A stretch of 24,033 nucleotides of DNA from Ignavibacteriales bacterium. GTDB taxonomy: Bacteria; Bacteroidota; Ignavibacteria; Ignavibacteriales; Ignavibacteriaceae. The notes under the pieces are model-generated. The model was not told the DNA's origin. It worked only from the letters and a program-made list of their open reading frames with translations, and ran no database searches. Of this stretch, positions 17,651-24,033 are shown in pieces; the first letter of the stretch is position 1; every line of letters starts with the position of its first letter. The DNA lies in assembly GCA_003142915.1 (NCBI GenBank), contig PLNZ01000338.1:1-24033 (forward strand), written 5' to 3'. Made by a program: the position numbers and the translations under genes.

Positions 17651-20272
17651 TTAATTATTTTTCTTAAATTCCAGATGTCCCGTTTCCCCAAGAGTAATGT
17701 GTATTTTATTACCATCCTCAAAATTACCGGCTAATAATTCCTGCGATAAAGGGTTTATAAGATGACGTTGGACTGTCCTTTTAAGCGGACGGGCGCCAAA
17801 AGTAACATCGTATCCAAGCTTTGCCAGCCAATCTTTAGCCTCATCATCAACATCAATGGTAATTTCTTTTTGGCTCAACATCTTCTGAACACTGCTGATT
17901 TGAATATCAACTATCTTTCTGATCTCTTCTCTTGTCAAAGGTTTGAATAATACAACTTCGTCAATCCTATTTAAAAATTCAGGGCGGATTGTTTTCCTTA
18001 AAAGCTCAATAAGTTTAAATCTTAAATCACCCATTGCATTTTCAATTTCGTCTTCAGGAATATTTTCCAGCTTTTCCTGAATAAGATGTGAGCCCAGATT
18101 GGAAGTCATAATAATAATCGTGTTCTTAAAGTTCACGGTTCTTCCCTGATTATCGGTTAACCGCCCGTCATCCAAAACCTGAAGGAGGATATTAAAAACA
18201 TCCGGATGAGCCTTTTCAATTTCATCAAGAAGAACAACAGAATAGGGCCTTCTTCTCACCGCTTCCGTCAATTGACCTCCTTCTTCATAACCCACATATC
18301 CCGGAGGGGCGCCAATCAACCTGGAAACGGAAAATTTTTCCATGTATTCAGACATATCAAGTCTTATCATTGCATGTTCATCATCAAACAGAAATTCCGC
18401 CAGCGCACGTGCAAGTTCGGTTTTTCCTACGCCTGTCGTTCCAAGAAATATAAATGAGCCGAGTGGACGGTTAACATCCTGAAGTCCTGTTCTCGATCTT
18501 CTAATAGCATTCGCAATAGCGTAAACGGCTTCATCCTGTCCAACTACCCGTTTATGTAGTTCATCTTCCAAACGCAGTAGTTTACTTCGTTCACTCTCAA
18601 GCATTTTAGTTACCGGGATCCCTGTCCATTTAGAAACAATTTCAGCAATATCTTCGGAATGTACCTCTTCTTTAAGCATCTTCTCGTCTTTCTGAATTTC
18701 AGAAAGCTTTTGAGTTTCTTCTTTTAACTGCTTTTCAAGTGTTACAATTTTTCCATATCTAAGCTCCGCAACTTTTCCAAGGTCACCTTCGCGTTCGTAC
18801 TTATCGGATAAAGATTTGGAATTTTCAATTTCGCTTTTCATAGTACGAATCTTCTGAATTTTTTCTTTTTCGAGATTCCAGTGCAGCCGGAACTTATTTC
18901 TTTCCTCAGTAAGTCCGCTTAACTCTTGCTTAAGTTCTTCAAGACGTTTTGAAGAAGCTTCATCTTTTTCCCTTTTCAAAGCTTCCCGCTCAATTTCAAG
19001 CTGTTTTATTTTCCGTTCCACAGTATCAAGTTCTTCCGGCATTGAATCAATCTCAATCCTGACTTTTGAAGCTGCTTCGTCTATCAGGTCGATAGCTTTG
19101 TCGGGCAAAAATCTATCTGCTATATATCTGTTAGAAAGTTGTGCAGCCGCCACAATAGCCCCATCGGTTATTCTAACGCCATGATGAACCTCATAGCGTT
19201 CCTTTAAACCACGAAGAATTGAAATAGTATCTTCTTCGGATGGTTCACTTACAATAACCGGCTGAAACCTTCTCTCAAGTGCGGCATCCTTCTCTATATA
19301 TTTTTTATATTCATTCAGCGTTGTAGCGCCAATTGCGTGTAATTCACCCCGGGCTAAAGCCGGTTTCAGAATGTTAGCTGCATCCATCGAACCCTGAACC
19401 GCTCCGGCGCCTACAAGTGTATGCAGTTCATCTATGAAAAGAATTATTTCTCCGTTTGAATCCTGAACTTCTTTTAAAACAGCCTTCATTCTCTCCTCAA
19501 ACTGCCCGCGAAACTGTGTCCCCGCAATAAGGGCGCCCATATCAAGCGCAACTATTCTTTTTGTTTTCAAATTTTCAGGAACATCACCGGAAATAATCCG
19601 GTGAGCAATACCTTCCGCAATTGCAGTTTTACCAACACCCGGCTCTCCAATTAATACCGGGTTATTCTTTGTCCTTCTCGAAAGGACCTGAAGCACTCTC
19701 CTAATTTCTTCATCGCGCCCTATAACAGGATCCAGCTTACCGGCTTTTGCCAGCTCGTTTAGATCCCTGCCGTATTTTTCAAGAGCCTGATACGTATCTT
19801 CCGGGTTTTGTGTTGTGACCCGCTGAGTACCCCGAACATCTTTAAGAGCTGTTAATATTTCACCGTGCGATATTCCATTTTCTTTTAAAAGCATGCCTGC
19901 TTTAGTGTCACTTGCTGATAAAGCCAAAAGAATATGTTCAGTGGAAATATATTCATCCTTCAAGTTACGTGCCTCCACAGCGGCTTCATCGAAAAGCTTT
20001 GCAGTGTCGTTTGACATTGACTGGCTGCCGATACCTGCACCGCTTATTTTTGGTAAACTTTGGAGTAATTCATTTACCTTTATTTTTAAACGGTTGATAT
20101 TACCGCCTGTCTTTTGAATTACCGTATCGGCTATATTTCCGCTTTCCTGAACCAGCGAACCAAGAACATGTTCGGGTTCAATTACCTGATTATTATAATT
20201 CTGTGCTATCTCAGTTGCAGCTTGTACAATTTCCTGTGCTTTTACAGTGAATTTGTTAAAATTAAATGCCAT
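17651..20272 (-). CDS. clpB: ATP-dependent disaggregase ClpB
   Basis: This 873-residue protein is full length for ClpB, the Hsp100 ring that works with DnaK and DnaJ to pull proteins out of aggregates in the cytoplasm. It has the Clp N-domain repeats (1-145) and a first AAA+ module with Walker A GEPGVGKT (209-216) and Walker B around ILFIDEL. The coiled-coil middle domain (about 410-540) marks ClpB rather than ClpA or ClpC. The second AAA+ module has Walker A GTTGVGKT (611-618) and Walker B VVLLDEIEK. AAGGA (20281-20285 on the minus strand) lies eight bases before the ATG. It follows htpG by 56 bases that contain a perfect palindrome. There is no ClpP-binding loop signature. Confidence 0.97.
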   Translation of the reverse strand: MAFNFNKFTVKAQEIVQAATEIAQNYNNQVIEPEHVLGSLVQESGNIADTVIQKTGGNINRLKIKVNELLQSLPKISGAGIGSQSMSNDTAKLFDEAAVEARNLKDEYISTEHILLALSASDTKAGMLLKENGISHGEILTALKDVRGTQRVTTQNPEDTYQALEKYGRDLNELAKAGKLDPVIGRDEEIRRVLQVLSRRTKNNPVLIGEPGVGKTAIAEGIAHRIISGDVPENLKTKRIVALDMGALIAGTQFRGQFEERMKAVLKEVQDSNGEIILFIDELHTLVGAGAVQGSMDAANILKPALARGELHAIGATTLNEYKKYIEKDAALERRFQPVIVSEPSEEDTISILRGLKERYEVHHGVRITDGAIVAAAQLSNRYIADRFLPDKAIDLIDEAASKVRIEIDSMPEELDTVERKIKQLEIEREALKREKDEASSKRLEELKQELSGLTEERNKFRLHWNLEKEKIQKIRTMKSEIENSKSLSDKYEREGDLGKVAELRYGKIVTLEKQLKEETQKLSEIQKDEKMLKEEVHSEDIAEIVSKWTGIPVTKMLESERSKLLRLEDELHKRVVGQDEAVYAIANAIRRSRTGLQDVNRPLGSFIFLGTTGVGKTELARALAEFLFDDEHAMIRLDMSEYMEKFSVSRLIGAPPGYVGYEEGGQLTEAVRRRPYSVVLLDEIEKAHPDVFNILLQVLDDGRLTDNQGRTVNFKNTIIIMTSNLGSHLIQEKLENIPEDEIENAMGDLRFKLIELLRKTIRPEFLNRIDEVVLFKPLTREEIRKIVDIQISSVQKMLSQKEITIDVDDEAKDWLAKLGYDVTFGARPLKRTVQRHLINPLSQELLAGNFEDGNKIHITLGETGHLEFKKNN

Positions 20273-20297
20273 ATCAGTTTTCCTTATTCTTAAACAA

Positions 20298-20320
20298 AGG
20301 TCGACTTGGCAAGTCGACCT
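20298..20320. repeat. Perfect 23-bp palindrome between htpG and clpB
   Basis: AGGTCGACTT and AAGTCGACCT pair perfectly around GGC, so the whole 23-bp element is an odd-length palindrome that contains GTCGAC twice. It is much more GC-rich than its surroundings. Read on the minus strand it could fold after htpG as a hairpin, but the following bases (TTGTTTAAG) are a poor uridine tract. It could be an attenuator, a protein-binding operator for clpB, or a dispersed REP-like palindrome. It is not the CIRCE heat-shock operator, which has a different sequence. Confidence 0.7.
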
Positions 20321-20328
20321 ACATTAGA

Positions 20329-22239
20329 CTACAATTTTTTAATCTCCGTATACCAATCGCTCGATTGTTCAAGCAGCTGGTTAAGCCTGCTTACAAGCTT
20401 ATGAGGATCATTTAAGCTCCCATCCAAAAGAAGAGCGGATTCAAAAAGTTCTTCTACAATATTAGATATATATTCATCTTTTGAATTTGATTTAAATACC
20501 TTCAACAGATTTCTAATTAATTTATGATCCCTGTTTATTTCAAACACTTTTTTCTGAATACTCATATCTTTATTGGTCATCCGCATAATTTTCTGCATGG
20601 TTGACGACATGGTATCATCGGGGTTAACAAGTATTGCAGGGCTTCCGGATAACCTTTTTGATTCCTTAACCTCTACAACCCTGTCGCCTAAAATATCTTT
20701 TATCCTGCTTAATAAGCTGTCAAAATGCTTTTCATCCTCCTTGCTTAATTCTTCAGGCTCGACTTTTTTCTCTTCAGTATCTTTATATTTATCAAAGTTT
20801 TTCAGGTCTACCGAATCAACTGACTTAAATTCATAATCCTTATACTTTCTAAGCGTACTCAAAACAAACTCATCTATAGGATCATATAAGTAAAATACTT
20901 CCAGGTTTTTGTTTTTAAATATTTCAAGATGCGGGTCCTGGTTTATTGCGTCCCTGCTGCTGCCAAAGGCATAGTAAATTTCTTTCTGATCTTCTTTAAA
21001 TCTTGAGATATATTCTTCCAACGAAGTTAATCCGCCGGCATCAGTCTTAGCTGACGAGTTGAATCTTAAAAGCTGGTTATACTTTTCAACATTGGTAAAA
21101 TCCGAATATCCGAGTTTAAATATCCTGCCATGTTCTTTCCAGAATTCAGCATATTTCTCAGGTTCATCTTTAGCTTTTTTTATCAAATAAGATAAAATCT
21201 GACCTGTAATATTCTGCGCAATTTTTGTGAAAATAATATTTTCCTGAAGGGTTTCCCTTGAAATATTCAGCGGTAAGTCTTCTGAGTCAACAACACCTTT
21301 CACAAAGCCTAAATATTCCGGCAATAAATCTTTATTCTTATGCTGTATTAAAACTCTTCTAACGTATAAGTCCAATCCATAATCTTCTCTATTGTAGCCG
21401 AAGAAATCAAAGCTTTTTTTCGGAATAAACATCAATGAATTAAATTGAATCGGAGCATCGATTGAAATGTGAATTACATCTTCCGGTTCTTCGGAATCAT
21501 AAGTTAAAAATTTATAGAACTCATTATACTGTTCTTTCTTTACCGATGTTTTAGGTTCCCGCCAAAGGGCTGCAACGGTATTAATTTTTTCACTGCCTAA
21601 ATAAATCGGGAAAGAAATAAAGTTAGAGTGCTTTTTAATTATGGTTTCAAGCCTGTACTTTTCTGTAAATTCTTTTGCATCATCTTTTAAGTGAATTTCG
21701 ATGCTTGTACCGCGGTTGATATTTCCATCAAGTTCTGCAATTTCATAATCACCCAAACCATTTGACTGCCATTCAATTGCAGGTTCGCCAACTCTAAAAG
21801 ATTTTGTTTTTATTACTACATCTTCGGCAACCATAAAAACAGAATAAAATCCCACGCCAAACTTGCCAATTATATTATTTGTATCGGTTTGATTTTCTTT
21901 CAATTGTTTCAGGAACTCTACCGAGCCGGATTTTGCAATCGTTCCAATGTTACTTATTACTTCATCGCGGGACATCCCTATGCCTGTATCGGTAACAGTT
22001 AATAATTTATTCTTTTCATCGAAAAAAATTTTTATTTCAAGGGGCAAATCTTTATCTGTAATTTCCGTACCGCGGGTAGATTCAAATCTTAATTTGTCCA
22101 GCGCATCGGAGGCGTTTGAAATTAATTCTCGTAAAAATATTTCACGGCTTGTATATAATGAATGAACCAATATATCAAGCAGTTGTTTAACTTCGGCTTT
22201 AAATTCATATTTTTTTGTACTAACCTGTTTTGAATCCAT
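20329..22239 (-). CDS. htpG: Hsp90-family chaperone HtpG
   Basis: This 636-residue protein is bacterial Hsp90, a cytoplasmic ATP-driven dimeric chaperone. The GHKL ATP site is complete: SREIFLRELISNASDALDK with Glu38 and Asn42, DTGIGM with Asp84 (84-89), and GKFGVGFYS (125-133). The middle segment (LDLYVRRVLIQ, LNISRETLQ) and the C-terminal dimerisation domain follow in order. The length is typical of the family. AAAGGA stands six bases before the ATG (22246-22251, read on the minus strand). It sits 33 bases after dnaJ and ahead of clpB, all on one strand, so a heat-shock operon is likely. No CIRCE element was seen nearby. Confidence 0.98.
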   Translation of the reverse strand: MDSKQVSTKKYEFKAEVKQLLDILVHSLYTSREIFLRELISNASDALDKLRFESTRGTEITDKDLPLEIKIFFDEKNKLLTVTDTGIGMSRDEVISNIGTIAKSGSVEFLKQLKENQTDTNNIIGKFGVGFYSVFMVAEDVVIKTKSFRVGEPAIEWQSNGLGDYEIAELDGNINRGTSIEIHLKDDAKEFTEKYRLETIIKKHSNFISFPIYLGSEKINTVAALWREPKTSVKKEQYNEFYKFLTYDSEEPEDVIHISIDAPIQFNSLMFIPKKSFDFFGYNREDYGLDLYVRRVLIQHKNKDLLPEYLGFVKGVVDSEDLPLNISRETLQENIIFTKIAQNITGQILSYLIKKAKDEPEKYAEFWKEHGRIFKLGYSDFTNVEKYNQLLRFNSSAKTDAGGLTSLEEYISRFKEDQKEIYYAFGSSRDAINQDPHLEIFKNKNLEVFYLYDPIDEFVLSTLRKYKDYEFKSVDSVDLKNFDKYKDTEEKKVEPEELSKEDEKHFDSLLSRIKDILGDRVVEVKESKRLSGSPAILVNPDDTMSSTMQKIMRMTNKDMSIQKKVFEINRDHKLIRNLLKVFKSNSKDEYISNIVEELFESALLLDGSLNDPHKLVSRLNQLLEQSSDWYTEIKKL

Positions 22240-22272
22240 TTTTAGTCCTTTGGAATTTGATGTTTTATGTAA

Positions 22273-23202
22273 TTATTTTCTGATGTTTGCTAATTTTTCA
22301 AATAATGATTTTTCTTCAGATGATAAGTTTTTTGGAATCCTAACTTTTATTGCCACGAACAAATCTCCTTTACCGCCATTTAACTTCGGCATTCCAAGGT
22401 CTTTCATTCTTAATATTGTTTCATTATCTGTTTCTTTAGGTATTGTTATGTTTATAGTTTTTCCGTCAAGCGTTTTTAATTGTTTTTTCCCGCCCAGTAT
22501 TGCAGTATAGAGGTCGCAATCTAAATTAAAATAAAGGTCATCTCCTTTTCTATCATATAAAGGATGTTTTTTTATATTTATAGTTAAATATAAATCTCCT
22601 TTTTCACCGCCGCGTGTTCCTTCACCGCCCTGGTTTTTCAACCGGAGTTTTTTGCCGTCTTCAATACCGGGTGTTATTTTCACTTTTAATATTTTACCAT
22701 TAATTTTAAATTCCGGCTCACTACCGGAATATGCTTCATTTAAAGATACGCTTAACTTCGACTCATAATCCCGTCCTTTTCTGGATTGTGTTCTTGTATT
22801 TGCCCGGGTTTTGTCTTTTAAACTGCCTCCAAAAAAGCTTTCGAAGAAATCGGAAAAACCTCCTTCACTTTCAAACATTCCGCCTGTATTGGAAGAAAAA
22901 TCGTAAGACCTTCTGCCACCCCCGGAATTGAATTGGTTAGACCAATCATTACCATCTGCACTGCCGGAAGTTTGATATTGCTTCCAATTAGCTCCCAGCA
23001 TATCATATTTTTTTCTTTTCTCTTTATCACTAAGAACTTCATTAGCTTCTGTAAGCTCTTTAAATTTTTCCTCAGCGGATTTATTTCCGGGATTTTTATC
23101 CGGGTGATATTTTTTTGCTAACTGACGAAAAGCTTTCTTTATTTCTTCAGCAGTTGCATTTTTATTCACACCAAGTGTTTTGTAGTAATCTTTATATTCC
23201 AT
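22273..23202 (-). CDS. DnaJ-family co-chaperone without zinc finger (CbpA type)
   Basis: This 309-residue protein has a J domain (5-68) with the DnaK-activating HPD at 33-35 (KKYHPDKNPGN). A Gly/Phe-rich linker follows (about 92-126, GGMFESEGGFSDFFESFFGG). Two C-terminal substrate-binding beta domains run from about 145 to 290 (VKITPGIEDGKKLRLKNQG; RMKDLGMPKLNGGKGDLFV). The CxxCxGxG repeats of classical DnaJ are absent, as in CbpA. It should stimulate DnaK and feed substrates to ClpB, which is encoded two genes downstream. It is the first gene of the minus-strand chaperone run, and a strong terminator lies 59 bases upstream, so its promoter should fall between 23203 and 23261. No clear Shine-Dalgarno sequence precedes the ATG. 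Confidence 0.95.
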   Translation of the reverse strand: MEYKDYYKTLGVNKNATAEEIKKAFRQLAKKYHPDKNPGNKSAEEKFKELTEANEVLSDKEKRKKYDMLGANWKQYQTSGSADGNDWSNQFNSGGGRRSYDFSSNTGGMFESEGGFSDFFESFFGGSLKDKTRANTRTQSRKGRDYESKLSVSLNEAYSGSEPEFKINGKILKVKITPGIEDGKKLRLKNQGGEGTRGGEKGDLYLTINIKKHPLYDRKGDDLYFNLDCDLYTAILGGKKQLKTLDGKTINITIPKETDNETILRMKDLGMPKLNGGKGDLFVAIKVRIPKNLSSEEKSLFEKLANIRK

Positions 23203-23261
23203 TTATTTACCCGAATTAAAACTTGTTAAAAACATCAATTAAAATTTAATCACTTAAAAAT

Positions 23262-23290
23262 GAAAGGGTAACTGTAACAGCTACCCTTTC
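23262..23290 (-). terminator. Strong minus-strand terminator upstream of dnaJ
   Basis: GAAAGGGTA (23262-23270) and TACCCTTTC (23282-23290) form a perfect 9-bp stem. Inside it, CTG and CAG extend the helix by three pairs after one A/C mismatch, leaving a TAA loop. On the minus strand the hairpin is followed by ATTTTTAA, a short uridine tract. It stands 31 bases beyond the stop of the Hsp20 relic and so looks like that gene's original terminator. Confidence 0.75.
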
Positions 23291-23321
23291 AAAAATAATT
23301 TATTTTTGTTGATAATATAAG

Positions 23322-23492
23322 TTAATTAAATTTAATTGATATTTCTTTGGGCTTTGTCTCATCTGCCTTTGGTATTGTAATTAATAATGTATCCATAAGA
23401 CCAGATCTGCCGCCGAATGAGTCGAATAGTTTATTTATTTCGCGTTCGACATTAAGCAATTCGCGAGCCGGATTACATTTTACTATAAGTAT
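23322..23492 (-). pseudogene. Small heat-shock protein (Hsp20) relic lacking its alpha-crystallin core
   Basis: A single open frame reads LIVKCNPARELLNVEREI then NKLFDSFGG, which matches the N-terminal arm of many bacterial Hsp20 proteins (VKFNPARELxxxEREFNRLF). It then jumps directly to LLITIPKADETKPKEISIKF, which matches the family's last strand and C-terminal tail (LTIxLPKxEExKPKxIxIKV). The roughly 90 residues between them, the alpha-crystallin domain that forms the dimer, are absent, and the frame is kept across the join. The codon where ATG is expected (23490-23492) is ATA. Upstream, GAAAGAAG looks like a weakened ribosome site. A terminator follows. Even if expressed, the 56-residue product should not form a chaperone. 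The assignment rests on family memory. Confidence 0.65.
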
Positions 23493-23638
23493 AATTTCAA
23501 TCTTCTTTCATTAAAATATTTAATTATTTTAATACCACCTTTACATTATTTGGCGCATCAAGTTAAATGCCATAAGCATATAGTACTCTAACTCTCTATT
23601 ATATAATTGCTTAATAAAAACATGTGTATTAGACAGTA

Positions 23639-23762
23639 TGACAAAATGGCATAGTTAACGACGATTAATTTATAATATACTGATTTTTTGTCAAATAATT
23701 TGTATCGATTGGCAGAGTGTTCAATTGCTCAAGCAGTACATCATTTGCAATCCATTTTGTCA
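23639..23762. repeat. 11-bp inverted repeat bounding 124 bp of non-coding DNA
   Basis: TGACAAAATGG (23639-23649) and CCATTTTGTCA (23752-23762) are perfect inverted copies. The stretch between them has no convincing gene. No clear target-site duplication is visible just outside the arms. It might be the remains of a small non-autonomous element or a long-range hairpin, but an 11-bp match in AT-rich DNA could be chance. The surrounding gap (23493-23884) otherwise holds no RNA gene or recognisable reading frame. Confidence 0.3.
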
Positions 23763-23794
23763 ATTGTTATTTTATGTGAATTTGCTTAATTTTG
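23763..23794 (+). promoter_or_regulatory. Possible Bacteroidota-type promoter for mnmE
   Basis: TAATTTTG at 23787-23794 is an exact match to the Bacteroidota -7 element TAnnTTTG. ATTG at 23763-23766 lies 20 bases before it as a partial -33 element (three of four bases). It would leave a leader of about 85 bases before the mnmE start. The region is very AT-rich, so chance matches are likely. Confidence 0.25.
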
Positions 23795-23884
23795 CAAACT
23801 TAAATTTGAAAATTTATACTCTCAATGCATTGGGAGAAAAAATTTTAAAATCAATTTATCAACTAAGCCATAGGCTTGTTAACG

Positions 23885-24033
23885 GTGGGCAATTTCATTG
23901 AAGATACAATTGTCGCTCTTGCTACTCCTCCCGGAATAGGTGCAATTTCAGTAATACGATTAAGCGGAAAACAATCTTTAAAATCAGTCGATTCAATTTT
24001 TCATGGAAAGATTAAACTTTCCGACGCATTAAG
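23885..24033 (+). CDS. mnmE: tRNA modification GTPase MnmE, N-terminal part
   Basis: The last 149 bases encode the start of MnmE (TrmE), which with MnmG modifies the wobble uridine of certain tRNAs. The visible part reads FIEDTIVALATPPGIGAISV followed by IRLSG, the hallmark of its N-terminal folate-binding domain. The gene runs off the window, so the G domain and C-terminal Cys motif are not seen. An in-frame TAA at 23864 bounds the start. GTG at 23885 gives the usual four or five residues before the DTI motif, with a weak AGG ten bases upstream. A TTG at 23876 is a less likely alternative. No ATG is available. Confidence 0.92.
   Translation, partial: MGNFIEDTIVALATPPGIGAISVIRLSGKQSLKSVDSIFHGKIKLSDAL

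Noticed and set aside
20298..20320. CIRCE heat-shock operator at the chaperone genes
   Set aside because: The palindrome has neither the CIRCE sequence (TTAGCACTC) nor its 9-base spacer.
23665..23763. 33-codon minus-strand frame with a TTG start (WIANDVLLEQLNTLP)
   Set aside because: It is short, has no ribosome site, has a stop immediately upstream and no recognisable family; most likely chance.
23520..23884. Possible replication origin next to mnmE, with degenerate DnaA boxes (such as TTATCAACT)
   Set aside because: The matches have two mismatches each in very AT-rich DNA, and none of dnaA, dnaN, rpmH or rnpA is nearby.

Overview
This AT-rich window looks like chromosomal DNA from the Bacteroidota/Chlorobi/Ignavibacteria (FCB) group, most likely an Ignavibacteria-like bacterium. 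That placement is inferred from protein style: an M1 peptidase with a GMEY motif, a RecQ with a long helix-turn-helix tail, a SWIM-SNF2 helicase, and sparse Shine-Dalgarno sequences mixed with TTG and GTG starts. It was not checked by any search. I see no tRNA, rRNA, CRISPR array, prophage or intact insertion sequence.

Layout. Positions 3-1469 (+) hold the 3' part of a long coiled-coil protein whose start lies before the window. It converges on a minus-strand pair, a secreted M1-family metallopeptidase followed by a six-helix membrane protein (4497 to 1560), with a hairpin terminator between. From 4701 the plus strand carries transketolase (tkt), a secreted CocE/NonD (peptidase S15-like) hydrolase, a 54-codon remnant of a YhcH/YjgK/YiaL gene, and two tandem APC-family amino-acid permeases. 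The second permease overlaps, tail to tail, a truncated minimal nucleotidyltransferase gene. Just upstream of that gene on the minus strand is the C-terminal stub of a VapC-like PIN-domain toxin.

From 23202 down to 12066 the minus strand carries a zinc-finger-less DnaJ (CbpA type), htpG, clpB, a SWIM-SNF2 helicase and recQ. The last two are separated by one base. Upstream of dnaJ is a strong minus-strand terminator. Beyond it lies the relic of a small heat-shock protein gene: its N-terminal and C-terminal segments remain in one frame, but the alpha-crystallin core and the start codon are missing. After about 400 bases of non-coding DNA the window ends inside the start of mnmE (+).

How the genes may work together. 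DnaJ, HtpG, ClpB and the lost Hsp20 form a protein-quality-control locus. The coupled SNF2 and RecQ enzymes suggest a joint role in nucleic-acid remodelling or repair. The secreted M1 peptidase, the secreted S15-like hydrolase and the two permeases would fit peptide breakdown and amino-acid uptake, although transketolase sits among them. The least ordinary features are four gene relics (YhcH, MNT, PIN, Hsp20) lying in the gaps between well-kept housekeeping genes, and a perfect 23-bp palindrome between htpG and clpB. I found no convincing new multi-gene system.
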